64,000 nucleotides of DNA from Nectonema munidae (GCA_030549495.1 JAUIRK010000511.1:479501-543500), one strand, 5' to 3'; counted from the first letter of the stretch, positions 24,109 to 36,300 are shown. Translations and numbers: made by a program. The notes: generated by a model not told the origin, from the letters alone.

Positions 24109-24373
24109 TGGTCTACAGACATTTCGCCCCATAGACAAATTGTCTCATAGGCTATTAGTTTCACCCATCTTTCCTTATTATATGTGTAAAATTATTAAAA
24201 AATTTTATATTCTTGTTTATTTTATCTCTATTAAATTATTTCAAATTAATCAATTTTTCTCTTAATTTTTTAGAATTGTCCATGGGACGAACTGTCTTAT
24301 GAAAATAATGGGGCGAATTGTCCATGGGACAAACTTTCTTATGAAAATAATGGGGCGAAATGTGCGAGGACCA
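24109..24373. mobile_element. Short TIR element with duplicated 41-bp right-end block
   Basis: The left end is TGGTCTACAGACATTTCGCC (24,109 on). The right end, reverse-complemented, is TGGTCCTCGCACATTTCGCC; they agree at 16 of the first 20 positions. The right side carries two direct copies of a 41-bp block that starts ATTGTCCATGGGAC (24,276 and 24,317) and contains TTATGAAAATAATGGGGCGAA. The interior is AT-rich and non-coding. No convincing target-site duplication was found. Tandem growth of sequence at a terminal repeat is a feature of foldback-type elements. Confidence 0.55.
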
Positions 24374-24864
24374 AACTAACATAAATCAAAGCATACGAGA
24401 AAAGAAAATCATTGCGTTTTTTTTTGAATATTTCTGTCTACAAATAAAATTTTGATCAAGTACATTTTTAAGAACTGAAACATTTTGTTTCGATATTATA
24501 TTTTTATTATAATAATCAACAAATATTCTTAAAAAAGTGATTTGATTATGTAGTGTTACTTATAAAATTTAACAATCGAACATTATAAAAAAATATCTCT
24601 GCTCAAATATTAAGCAAATAGAGTATTCTTGCTTTTAAACTGAATAAATAATCAAAATATTCATTCCCAAATAGCTATTTAAAAAAATTTCTTGACTTGA
24701 AAAAATTAAAGTTTTCAAATGTTACAAAATGTAGCAAACGTAGTGATAAAGATTAAGTGACTTTTGTTGAAAAAAATTCTTAGCGCGAGTCTAACAATAT
24801 TCATTGATATAAAATTGTAACGATTGAAAACTATTTTAATCTCTAAATGCAAATTAGACAGAAG
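24374..24864. other. AT-rich spacer
   Basis: No gene or repeat recognised; low-complexity AT-rich DNA. Confidence 0.4.
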
Positions 24865-25049
24865 CAGTGGTGTAGCCAAAAAAAAGTTGAAGACATTGCT
24901 TACTTATTGTGTGCAACTCTTACTTGTAGAAAATTATTAGGGGGGGGGGGAGGGGGGCGAAGGTCATTTTCGCCCCTCCCCCCCTCTGAAAACACATTGG
25001 AGGGGGGGGGGGGGCGATCGTCCCTCGCCCCCCCGGATGTGCGTCCCTG
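24865..25049. mobile_element. hAT-like miniature element with G/C-rich right end
   Basis: The left end is CAGTGGTGTAGCCAAAAAAA. The right end, reverse-complemented, is CAGGGACGCACATCCGGGGG. They are weakly similar and both have hAT-like CAG starts. The right 65 bp (ACACATTGGAGGGG through GGATGTGCGTCCCTG) has a homologue at 58,249-58,312. It contains runs of 11 G (24,940-24,950) and 13 G (25,002-25,014). The 8-bp flanks do not match, so this copy may be chimeric or have lost its target duplication. A 67-codon frame across it is spurious. Confidence 0.45.
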
Positions 25050-25306
25050 ATATTTATATGTTTCTTATTACAACTTTAAAAAAGGCGATATAATCTTCCT
25101 GTTAGGATTAAATGCCTAACATCAAAAATCCTGATTAAAATTAGGATTAAAGTGGATTCATCTCAAAAAGATCGATTCAAATTGATTTATCTAAGACGTC
25201 ATCATGTTCGTTTGTTATAGAATGACGTAAAAAAATTTGTATCCATATTTCAAGCGGATAAAAAAACGTTGCTCTGAAGTAGCAACAGTAACTGGTGATC
25301 TTAAAG

Positions 25307-25663
25307 CAGGGGCGGGCAACCTTTTCAGAGTGAGGGTCAGATGAGACTTTTGGAAGAAGATGGCGGGCCGGAGTGAAAAACGAAATCTCAGAATTACTAT
25401 ATTTTGTATAATACATTGATTACATGTAAAATTACATCAATTTATCATTGATTTTGTATAATACTACTACTACTAATAATAATGATAATAATGAAATGTA
25501 AAGTAATTCAATAATAAAATTTATTTATTTGAAAACTTAAAATTGATTGGAATTTCTTCTCTACTTTTACTGGGAGGTCCACGGGCCGGATTGCAATAAT
25601 AAAGCCAAGCAGGGTGGCGGGCCGGACGCTAAGCCTTAGCGGGCCGGAGGTTGCCCGCCCCTG
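25307..25663. mobile_element. hAT-type MITE with GGGCCGG subterminal motifs
   Basis: The 16-bp terminal inverted repeats are perfect: CAGGGGCGGGCAACCT at the left and AGGTTGCCCGCCCCTG at the right, apart from one T-rich difference just inside. The flanks TCTTAAAG (25,299-25,306) and GCTTAAAG (25,664-25,671) form an 8-bp target duplication with one change, as expected for hAT. The motif GGGCCGG recurs near the ends (for example 25,364, 25,583, 25,619 and 25,641), a layout common in this widespread group of animal hAT MITEs. It contains no transposase. Short open frames on the minus strand here are by-products. Confidence 0.85.
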
Positions 25664-25671
25664 GCTTAAAG

Positions 25672-26896
25672 GATCCCTCAACGCAATCAAAAGATCCTTT
25701 CAAATGGAGCCTCGATAAAATAATTTTTATACTAAAACTTTTAAGTCATTTAATTATTTTTGAAGGAATAGAAATGGGAAGATGTGAACAATACTTTCCC
25801 CTAATCTAATCTGCATTTTCTTGAAAATCAAGAAGCTCAAACACATTAGAAGTCTGGGAGAAACAAAACTCGAGAAATCTCAACACAGAATCAAAAATTT
25901 TATTTTTTGATTTCATGAAAAAATGTTTTTCCCCGTTAAAATGTTCTATCACTCTCATCCGAACTTAATCTCCCTATTTTTAAAGCTCGAGCCTACACTA
26001 ATGATTGTTTCGATATATTAAAAAGCAAAGCTGGCATCCAATTGACTTTGGCCATCGTAGGTAATTTTACGCGAAAAAACATATCTTGAGTTTCAACAAA
26101 ATTGACATTACTTATTCTTATATCACTTAGATGGCAAAAAAGAAACACCCTTATCTTCACCATTTGAAACGTTTTGAAAATACATAGAGAAATGTTTACC
26201 ATTTATTTTTTTAAATAACATATGTTTTCGCGGATCATTGAGGATCAATTGACTTTCAAATTTGTTTTTTCTGGGTATGTGTGTGTGTGTGTACAGATGT
26301 GTATGTCTGTGTGCCTCTGTGTGTGTATGGAGTGTGGGTAGAATAGATAAATAGATTTGAGTAAAAAAGTAAAATAAAATAATAGTTTAGAAGATAAAAA
26401 AATCTCTACAACATACATATTAGATTCTTCAACAAACACGCACCTTGAATGATAAATAGAGCATTTTGCTTTAATAGAACTCACAAGATTTTTTTATTGG
26501 CAAAAAAGCTAACAACCAAATTGAAAAGATGAAGCATCTTTCAAGTATAGAAGTCACTTCTTTGAATGCCTTTCCAACGAAAGTTCTTAAATGATAAAAA
26601 AAAAAACTTTTTATCAAAAAAAACTAAAGATTTACTTCTTGAATGTGATTAGTGCGTGTCCGTACATGCATTCTGTTTATTGATTCACTTTGCAATGACA
26701 TTCAGACTGCTTTTGTCAATAAAATATCTTTTTGTATACCCTACTAATCCTCTAGAATTTTCAGTGTGTAGAGAGAGAGACATTGATTGAACCCAATACA
26801 TCATTTTACTTTACATTCTTAACTAAACTTCCTTCTTTTTTCTTAATAATGATTTATAGAGACTCAAATTCAGGAACTTTTTGCCCTTCACTCAAT
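25672..26896. other. AT-rich spacer with a TG-rich patch
   Basis: A TG-rich imperfect microsatellite lies at about 26,276-26,335. Otherwise no gene, RNA or inverted repeat was found. Confidence 0.4.
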
Positions 26897-29423
26897 CAGT
26901 GGCGGATCCAGAAATTATATGAAGGGGGGCAAACTTTCTTTGAAATTTTTTTGAAGTTAAAAAGTACGTCAACTGTAGTATATCACAATAATTATTAGGA
27001 TTTCCATCAAAACTCTATTATGGAAAAACAGCTATGCCCTATATTGTAATTATATTTTGAGTTATGAAACTTTATACGCGTGAATATAAAAACTAATATA
27101 ATGTTCAACAAACTGATGTGAGCTTTAGTTTTTTATTAAAAAGTACTGAAAAAACTTTATAAAGAATTAAATTACATTACATGAAAAATAAAATTTTTGA
27201 AAGATGGTAAAATAAAGTGAGTTTCCCAACAAATTACTTATAATATAAAAAAAATAGAAAATTAAATCTTCATTTTTCGTTCTAAAGACCAAGTGTTTCT
27301 TTCACAATATCTTCACGATTCATATCTCGATGAATATACGCCAATGCCAAACCATTCAAACGATCTTCTCCTGTATTTGAACGCAGATAAGATTTCAATT
27401 TTTGGAGTACCGAAAAAGTGCGCTCAGCTGTTGATGAAGAAACTGGTAAAGTTGCGTAAATAAGTAGAAGTTTGTGAATGTTTGGATAAAATGCTTTATC
27501 CCAAATTTCTAGAGCGGTAATTGGATCGCGCGAAGCATCTGAAACTATTTTGGAGAAAAGCTTCCGTGTTTGAAACTCCAGTTCTAACGCCTCCAAACTA
27601 CATTTTATTATTCCAAAATAAATATCAAATCCACTTTTAACTTCATCAAATTTAACGTTTTTAGCCAATTCTGGTAATAAACCACAGAGAAGACTAACAG
27701 TACCAATGTGCTTTTCAAATCGATCACTGATTTGTGAAATAATAGTATCCAAAAAAGGTAAGAAAATCGAACGTCGATAAAATTCTAATGGAGAGGAAGC
27801 TGGAACATTACTTCTTTTAGTCATTTCATTTGCTAATCTTGGAATACTCAATTGTTCCTCTCCATATAAATTTTGAGCTTTTTCAAAAATTCTACGAAAT
27901 TGTGTTTCATTGTTTCTCCACTCTTCTAACTGGTGTTTTAGAATTGAAATTTGTTTGAGAGATCTTTTTTGTTACATACATTACATCATTTAATATAACT
28001 AATGCGACAACAAACTCAAATTTAGTTAGAGAGTTGAGCAAAGAGTTAGCGTCTGAAGAAGAAGTTGATTTTTCTTTGCTTATTTTCTCTAGTGTATCAA
28101 TGACTTCATAATACCAGATGTATGCAGTGTGAATAGATTCATGTTTCTCAATCCAACGAGTTGGACATGGAACTTTCAGTCTGTATCTTGAAGTTTCATT
28201 TTTCGACTCCTTTACAGCTTCTTGCCATTTTTTACTTCTCACAGAACTTGAATTAAAAAACTTCGCTAAACTCCCAACTATACCAAAAGTGTTTCGAATT
28301 TCTGGAACTTCACTTGCTTTAATCAAAGTAAGGTTGAAAGAATGAGCAGCGCAGTGCACATATGTTGCTTGATTTCCACAAATACGCCGTACTTCTTCTT
28401 GTACTCCATTAAAAGCTCCACTCATTGCTGCTGCACCATCATAGCCTTGGCCAACTAAGTTTTCGCAAACTAAACCACTTCTTTTCAACACATTGATGAT
28501 TTCACATGCAAGACTTTTTCCACATAACGATTCTGGATTCACGAATTCTAAGAAGCGTTCTACTATAGAGTAATCTTTCACACATCTTACGCTTATTGAA
28601 AGTTGGCTTTTATGTGAAAAATCAGTTGTCTCATCTGCAATAACAGAATAAAACTCCGCTTTCTCAACTTCATTAGCTATTTTCTTGCAAATTACTTTTG
28701 CAATGCATGATATAATTTCATTTTGTATACTTTTAGAAATGTAAGAAGCATTCAAAGCTGATTTTGAAAGATGATTAAATAAACTTGAGTCAGATAAAGA
28801 ATACAACTGTATCATAGAGCGAAAACAGCCTTCTTCTACGCTTATTTCGTTGATTGTAGTTGGAGCATCTAAATGAAGATTAGCGCTGCATAAAAAGGGT
28901 CAGAAAAAGCTGGTATGTGTTATACTCTAATGACTTCTTTAGCAAAAATAGGAATGACTACAACATATATTTGGAAAATCAAACATAAAAAACTAGAATT
29001 CAAACATTTGTCAAATATATAAAGAAGCAGATTATAATGAAAAGAAACTGTGAAACATGAAACAAGAAACTTATTATGGTCAGCTGAATTCTAACAGTGT
29101 AGTGGCATGAATATTTGGTAAAAATCGATATATGTCATAAACTCTGTTACAAATTAATTATTTAAAATTAATTAATATTTGTATGTTCTGAATATATCAA
29201 TTGTCAAAATAAAATCATAAGTACTAACTGAGATCACTTACTGTGAGATGATCGTTCGCAAAAACTAATGTGATAGATAATGAAGATGCGTATTATAATG
29301 AGTACTTTCAATCTAATATAATAAAAAACTTAGCAAATTTGTCAGAGTAACTTTGAAATGTTTTCATAGGGGGAGCCTGGCCCCGGCGACCCCCCCCCCC
29401 CCCCCTCTTTGGATCCGCCACTG
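26897..29423 (-). mobile_element. hAT transposon with transposase relic (2.5 kb)
   Basis: Terminal inverted repeats: left CAGTGGCGGATCCAGAAAT; right, reverse-complemented, CAGTGGCGGATCCAAAGAG. The flanks CACTCAAT (26,889-26,896) and TACGCAAT (29,424-29,431) agree at 6 of 8 positions, consistent with an aged hAT target duplication. A run of 16 C (29,390-29,405) sits beside the right end. Inside, on the minus strand, lies a transposase frame. About 500 bp between the open frame's upstream limit and the right end carry no recognisable exon, so the N-terminal part of the protein seems to be deleted. The same ends are found on two short elements at 39.2 kb and 47.6 kb. Confidence 0.85.
27282..28899 (-). 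pseudogene. hAT transposase (DUF4371 plus hAT dimerisation), frameshifted
   Basis: Two minus-strand frames follow one another: 28,899-27,907 and 27,851-27,282 (the second stays open upstream to about 27,970). The first carries FYSVIADETTD (first catalytic Asp region), NLVGQGYDGAAAMSG (second Asp region) and the YVHCAAHSFNL Cys/His motif of the DUF4371/ZMYM-like group. The second carries LPVSSSTAERTFSVLQKLKS followed by YLRSNTGEDRLNGLALAYIH, the C-terminal hAT dimerisation signature with its conserved Glu. The frame change falls near the T6 run at about 27,965-27,970, so it may be a single-base slip. A BED/TTF-type N-terminal finger is missing. The protein would cut and paste DNA at the CAGTGGCGG ends if complete; here it is defective. 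Confidence 0.85.
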
Positions 29424-30127
29424 TACGCAATCACTCAAAATTGAGAGATCAACGAAAAACTTTTTTTTTCTCCATATTCATGAACTCACAACTTCAATTT
29501 ATCAATGTATTATATATTAGGTTGAAAATTCTGAATAAATACAATAAAAATAATAAAAAAATTTTTTTGATTTTTTTTAGTATTATAGAAATTAATACTT
29601 TTAGAATAGATTATGTCTAAATTAGCTTATGCCGCTAATCTGGTTGAACAAAAATTACATGAGAATTTGACATTTTAACGCCAATAGAAAGATATGGTGA
29701 AGTTTTACAAAGATTAGAATTTTTTTGAAAACGTCCATATTTTTTCACACAATAAGGAAAATTATGTAGTAAAAGTTTGAAAAAAAAATTAAAATGTTTC
29801 AGAATATTTTGACAAAAAAAATTTAAAATGGAGTGAAATTCCTTCAGCATTCAAAATGCATTTTTCCAAGTAAGCTTATTTTCGGAGAACTTCGCAAATT
29901 GGGATAGTTTGTTCATATGCCCACCCATAGATTAAATGTCGCAACTCAAACTTGTTTTACGTTCCATATCTTAAAAACACTGGGTAATGTAAAACGCCTG
30001 AAAAATGGAAGCAGAAATTTTGTGAAATGATGCATATTTCTATCTAAATAGAAATCTCTAGATACGCGGCAAATGAGTTTATCATTTTATTATACTTTAA
30101 AAATTAAAAAAAAATTGCTTATTTTTT
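29424..30127. other. AT-rich spacer
   Basis: A 71-codon minus frame at 29,635-29,850 has no domain. Nothing else was recognised. Confidence 0.4.
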
Positions 30128-30507
30128 TAATTTTATTTTTTATTAAAAAGTTACTTTTTTTATTTTTTTATTATGAAAAAATTCAGCATATTTTTCTTAA
30201 TTTTAGTTTTTTTTTTTAATTAATTAAAAATGTTGTGTGTGAATGATTTAACAAATCCATTTTTTATCGTTTTTTAACAAATTGAAGTTTTGAAAAATGT
30301 TATGCAATTTTCTTTAATAGATACAAAAATATGCGCACAAAAATTTATTAGAAAAATGAGGAAAAAGAGATTTGTAAAATTTTTTAAAGGCAAATTTTTA
30401 TATAATTAAAAAAACTTAAAATAAAAAAAATATGCTGAGTTTTTGCATAATAAAAAAATTAAAAAAAATATAAAAAAAAGTAACTTTTTAATAAAAAATA
30501 AAATTTT
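30128..30507. repeat. Long AT-rich inverted repeat (arms about 100 bp)
   Basis: The left arm, about 30,128-30,227, includes TATTAAAAAGTTACTTTTTT and ATTCAGCATATTTTTCTTAA. The right arm, about 30,402-30,507, includes the reverse complements AAAAAGTAACTTTTTAATA and TATGCTGAGTTTTTGCATAA. The arms match over about 100 bp with some length changes in the homopolymers. The loop of about 175 bp is AT-rich and non-coding. The layout is that of a hairpin-type MITE or foldback remnant. Neither edge shows a clear target duplication. Confidence 0.75.
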
Positions 30508-31989
30508 GCGCCGATGAATTTACCAAAAAGGATTTACCGGTCACCCAATTATGGACCGTGTTGCTACCTTTTGCTGAAATTTATTTTAATTAATTTAATT
30601 TGAATATGAAAATATTATCATAATTTTTTTTATTCCCACGAAACCCCTTAAAATACCGAGTAGTTTCAAGTTTTTGTTAGTTTAACATACACTTGTTGAT
30701 ACTTTTCAGCTTAAAATTAATAAAACCTGGAGATTATTGATTTTTTTGTTAAAAAAATTTGAAGATTTTGCCTAAAACAGGGAGAACTGAATTAATCTAC
30801 AGAATTCTCTTTAACAAAAAGCCATTTGTTAAAAACAAAATTGACTATTTTTTAAATGCAAAATACAGATTTACTCCACCATTCATTTTCATTCAATTTG
30901 TTTTGGTTTCTTTTCTTTGACAGATTCAGTAATTTATTCATCTGGTTAACAATTATAACAAATATTTTTGCTTTCGAGATAATGTGACGTCATAGCTAAA
31001 ATGCTATGTTCCATCTAACTCCAAAGATGAACTTATATCGGTTCAATTTTTTCGAACAGTTCTGAATAATCGTTCAAGACTTGAATTGCTACACAAGGAA
31101 GGATTTTGAATCTGTCTGTTGATGTTTCAGAAACTTTTAGTATGGAGATATAATTCCACAAAACAAAAAATAAAAACAATGATATCATATGTGATTTGAT
31201 ATTGATATCAATTTTTTTAAATGTTAATTATAAAATTTTTAAAAATCCGGAGATAAAAACTGAAGACTGAGAGAAAGCAATGAAAATCGGGAGTCTGCCG
31301 GTATTGATGAGAGAGTTGACAGGTATGCTCATTATAATAATACTTGTTTTAATGTTGAAAATAGAACTTATGTTGCAAAATTTTCCCAAATCTTATTTTC
31401 AAATTCATTTCTTCCCACGTTCGCTCTGATAATAATTGCACTCTTCTTGACAACATATATAAAAATGTGTAATATGAATTCCATAATACATATTGAAATA
31501 TATATTATCAATATTGAATATTATATACAAATTGAACAAAACTATCCCTAACCATTTTGTTATTTGGGTATTTCTGAAGCTTACATCTTCCAATAAAATC
31601 AAGAATATATCCCTTTTGAATGGGACTAAATTTGTTAATCTTGCTGCTAATTATGATTGGAAAACATTATCCCTCAAACTTGAAAAACATCCCTCTATTC
31701 TTATTGAAAATATAAGCTCTAAGCTCTCAAATTTCAACAATCTTTCAATTAACGCATTAAGTAGTATAGAAATCAGACGATATCTAAAAAACGCAGACGA
31801 TTTATATTCAAAGACATTGAAAAGAGCAGACGAAGATGAAATTACTTATGTTCCCAAATGAGAACATTGGGACTTGATGTGTTAAGCTAAGATTAAAATG
31901 TTTAAGGGTAACATGTTTGTCTTTGAGAAATGAAGTGAAGTATTTGAAAAAAAGAGTACTTTGAAAAACTATTCAATTATATATATATA
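30508..31989. other. AT-rich DNA with one unassigned open frame
   Basis: A 122-codon frame at 31,493-31,861 (+) contains ANYDWKTLSLKLEKHPSILI and IRRYLKNADDLYSKTLKRAD. It lies just before, and on the same strand as, a LINE RT relic, so it may be the decayed linker between endonuclease and RT, but no motif proves this. Confidence 0.3.
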
Positions 31990-32910
31990 ATAGGAATAGC
32001 AAATTTACTTGGAAAGTCATTAAATCCTTTGTAACAGTCAAACACAAAACTAATTCTAAAAACGTTAATGCAACTTTGATGACAGAGATGGCCTTGTAGT
32101 TTGCAATTTGTTCAGTGGCCATTTAATGAATAATTTAAGTGCAAATTACGTCTTGACTGCAAATGCTAACCTTTTCGAACCAAAGCGCTCTCCATTTTCC
32201 TAGAGAGAATTGTCTCTAAGTGATGTTCTCTGGTCTTTTAAAAGTTTGAGAGATAGTAGTAGTGATGATGTTTTTGCATTGTCAGTCTATGATTTAAAAA
32301 AGTTCAAAAGCACAAATCTTTCGCCCTTATGGTAGCTTTCAATTCGCCCATTTCAAAGAATGTTTTTCCTGATGTAGTAAAAGTATGCTTGTTTATAATG
32401 ATAGACCCTTATCCATTGTGAGTTCTATTTCGGAGATTTTGGAAAAAATTATTCATGCGCAAATAAATAATAATTATTTCACATCTAATGACTTTTTTCT
32501 CCTTTCCAGTTTGATTTTAGACAGCATTATTCCACCAAAATTTTACGTGCTTACTTCATCAATAGCGTCATTGATTTACTAGAAAATAAAAATGGTGTCT
32601 GCTCTCTGTTTCTGGACTTGAGCCATGGATTCGATTCTATTCCGCTTCGTGTGTTAAACTAAAATCATAGGGATCCTTTAATCCTACCATAAAATTCTTT
32701 GAGTCCTATTCCAAAAATAGATATCATACAGTTTCTATAAACAATTTGTCTTTCAAATAAAAAGAAAGTCTTTTCTGGTGTACTCCAAACTTCACTTTTT
32801 CGTTCCACTTATCTTTAACATCTACATCAATGATCTTCCAAAATACCAAATGTTAACATTTTAATGTCTATGCTGATGACATAACAGTGTTATTTTCTAT
32901 AGGGGTTCTT
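31990..32910 (+). pseudogene. Jockey/CR1-like LINE RT pseudogene, frameshifted
   Basis: Blocks of a non-LTR RT follow in order across frames: NSKFTWKVIKSFV (about 32,000), LSDVLWSFKSLRDSSSDDV (about 32,215-32,270), NSPISKNVFPDVVKV (about 32,340-32,385), RPLSIVSSISEILEKIIHAQ (about 32,404-32,463), LFLDLSHGFDSIPLRVL (about 32,610-32,660), IYINDLPKY (about 32,822-32,850), and the catalytic box NVYADDITVLFS (about 32,864-32,899). Each corresponds to a known RT segment ('SLKNSKSPG.D', 'FPD.WK', 'RPIS', 'LDLSKAFD', 'YINDLP', 'YADD'). At least four frame changes break it. It differs from the reverse copy at 17-18 kb, so it represents a second LINE lineage. Confidence 0.75.
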
Positions 32911-33189
32911 ATTTATCGGTTGTTTTTTTTTTAATTTAATTTTGTTTTGCAATTTTGACAATTGAAGACTTATAATGACTTTTGAGTATTTTAAAGAACA
33001 TATGTACTAAAAAGAAAAAACATTATTCCATTATCCAGGGCATTTGCATATTAAGCTAAAATCTCTTGGCTGAATTATGAAGGCAAGATGCCTACTATAT
33101 AACATGACATAACATGCTTTTTCCACTTAAACATATGTTAGTACTCAAGACGTATCAGGTATTAACTGTAGTTGATTGGAAGGAGAAGA

Positions 33190-33340
33190 TAAAGAGAAAT
33201 CTTTATCGAGCTTGTTTTTGAATCCGTTTTGACTCTCAGAGTTTACTACATGTTAAAGAAATGAATTCCATTGGTTAATATTTTACTTTTAATCTGAGCA
33301 AATGGCATATATGGAATTTCTTTGCAAAAACTCAGTGTTA
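33190..33340 (-). pseudogene. LINE ORF2 C-terminal remnant, reverse
   Basis: Minus-strand reading gives INQWNSFL, one stop, then HVVNSESQNGFKNKLDKDFS. The 'W-N-S-L-P...V-V-N-S..S-F-K-x-x-L-D' tail is diagnostic of non-LTR ORF2 C-termini. It is not part of the forward-strand copy just upstream because it is on the other strand, so two LINE insertions lie side by side here. Confidence 0.65.
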
Positions 33341-36300
33341 ACACTTTCTTTAAAAACACATTTAAGGAATGACATTTTCATACTAACTGAGGATAAGTTC
33401 TTCCTACGAATTTTACAAGTGAACAAATCTTGCTTAGCAATTGCATCATACTTTTAAACTCAGCATTTTTTGAAGTTATCACATGTAATACTTCTTTTTG
33501 AAAAACATAGACTGTTTAGCATTGAAATATCACAATATATATAATTGTTGTATTATGCATATTACTCGTTAATGCAAATTAGTCAAACATATGGCATTTT
33601 ACAAGCAGAGACAAAATTTTTGGCACTTCTTATATACAATTATCGTAAAACTAGCTTTGCCTTTTGGCTAATTTGTTATCGTATATTTTTAATACGCCAG
33701 CTCTGCAAGGATTAAAACTTGAATAACTCACAGATTCACACGCACACATGGCAAAAATTTCTAATACCCTCTTAGTGGCATTATTTTCTGTAAATGAGTT
33801 ATTTGTAAAGAAAAAGAGTTGAAACAGCGAGAATATTCATTAATTTGCTTAGTTATATAGTTATAGTTAGTTATATTGACAGTTTAAAACAGACTTACGA
33901 GCCCCAAAATTGAATATTTTTTTGTAAATCATATTTCATTTGTAATTTACTTTAAAGAATCTTTATTTATATATTTGACAATGATATTATTATTACAGGT
34001 ATTTTTGTTGAAAGATGATTCTTTATGTATTTAATTGGTTGTGACTTCGTTATTGGTTTTATATATACAAAATTCAATCTCTCAAAGCGTCCTGAAAAGA
34101 TTGATTCCTCATTTTCTAATCCTTCCTGCTCTGCTCCTTACTTCGTATCTTTCAATCTGAAGTAGAAAAATTTCGAAAGTGACATCCAAAGAGAAATAGT
34201 TTAATTTAAAAGAGGTCTGTAACACTGTTTTGAAAAAGTTCTACACATGGGTGTAGCAAAGCTGTGCTTTAGACGAAATCAAAGAATAGATGATAAGTTA
34301 GTGGGAGAGAAGTCTTCCTTCTTTCACATATTCATCTATTAAATCAGAATTTAACCTTGTCAAAAACATCAATCTCAATGCTCTCACGAAAACACAAGAG
34401 TTTACCTCTGCTTTTTGGTTTTCATTTTTTCAAATGCACACATCAATTTTCCAATAATAAAATAATTTGGGTGTAAAATTTTTTTGTTTTGTATGAAATG
34501 TTTTCTTTGATGGTCAGAGCCGGGAGAAAAATAAAATGACTTTATTCAAAAAAAGGTAAAGAATGACTTTTTTACCTGACTAATTTTGTTTATCTTACAT
34601 TATAATTTTTTCCCAACTTCAGTACACTTAATATCCGCATCCTCTAATTTACTTCCAAGCTTTAATTGCATATAATTGAAAAATGAATTTACTTAAGGTT
34701 TTATTGATTTTCTTATGAATATTTATCATACTTCTTTGTTAAAAAGTTAATAACTATTTTTCATCTGTAGGCTTTCCCAACTAATTGACAGTAATATATC
34801 CAATGAAATGAATTTTGCAAACTTCACTCAATTTTTTATGTTATATTTTGATTGATATTAATTTTTACATTTTATTGGCTCAATACTAGTTCAATCAAAC
34901 TTGTCAAAATTTATTGAATTTCAATTCGTTCTTCCATGTGAATATGATTAAAAGATTGAGTGTTTTGACAAATTAGAACTTCGAGTATTTCCTATATATT
35001 TGAATCTAATTTCATTCTTTAATTGATGATGTCGTATTATATATGTCTCTTTGTGATGAGAGATGATCAAAAAAATTTTAATAAAAGTTTACCAATCATT
35101 TTGTTTCAATCTTTTATGGCCTACCTATCTTGTCACATGGCATTATACAACCTATTTTTAAATCCAAAACATCACATAAAAAGCTAGAGCCTGAAAGACA
35201 TTTAAAACATAACATATGCATTAAAATTTATATCAAAAGTAAAGATACAAAACTAAAATATACTCTCATAAAGAAATCCCAATTAATTTACTTTAAACTT
35301 AAAAATGTAACTTTATTCAATAAAACCAAAAATATTGATTTTATTGATTTTGATTTTTTTAAAATAACTATTAAAAGATTTGTAAAAGTAATAGAAAAAA
35401 TTGATTCATTTATTTTCTCCTTCGGCGTTAACTAATTAGTAATTACTTAATTAGATAATAATTGATTTATTTCAAAGTAAAGTAACGCGTTATCTAACCA
35501 ATCTTACTCACCGTAGTTTTATTAATTAAATATTTTTTACTTTATTTTAAAATCGGATTTTTATAAAAATTCAGAAAAAGTAACATATGTTTTAAAGGAT
35601 GATTTTGTTGAAATTTTGACATTAAAAAATTCAATTAAATATCTGAATGGAATTTTTTTCATAAATATATAACATATTTTTGAATTTAGATAATATTTTA
35701 AATTTTGACATTCCAGAAAAAAAATGAAAAAAATGTGTAAATAAATTGAAGAATATTTAAATACGCTTTGTTAAAATCAATAAAAAAATTTGAAATCAAT
35801 ATTTTTATAACTAAATATTAAAAAAAATTATTGAAGTAATTTTAAGAGATAAAGGTATCCCTACCAGCTTCGGCAAGAGACTGCCTTCTATATATAAGAG
35901 TAAAGACAAGTATCTAAGCACTTCGAACAACAGATTTCTCATCACCATCAATTAGATTAGAGGATTATATTCTTCTTTGTAGACAGCATTAATATTACTT
36001 CCAACAAATCTTCTCCTTGTCTTTTACATATCTTTGTTCTTCAGAATCGAAGAAGGCAGTGACTTGGAGAAACTTGTTAAGATACCTTTTCCTCTAAAAA
36101 TTACCTCAATGAACCAATCAAATATTTTCATAGAAGAGACAGATTTTAAATCCACCCGAAAGTAGTTGGAATGAAAAAAATGGATTTCCTCAAGTTCTAA
36201 AAGAATTGAAAGATTTTATATAACTAAATTTTTTTTAATTAAAAAAGTTTTGGCTCTTGTATAGCATTGATTGTTTTGGCATAAAAAATTTGAAAATATA

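Noticed and set aside
25508-25690. 60-codon minus frame rich in Arg, Pro and Leu
   Set aside because: It lies across the GC-rich MITE at 25,307-25,663 and is explained by its terminal sequence.
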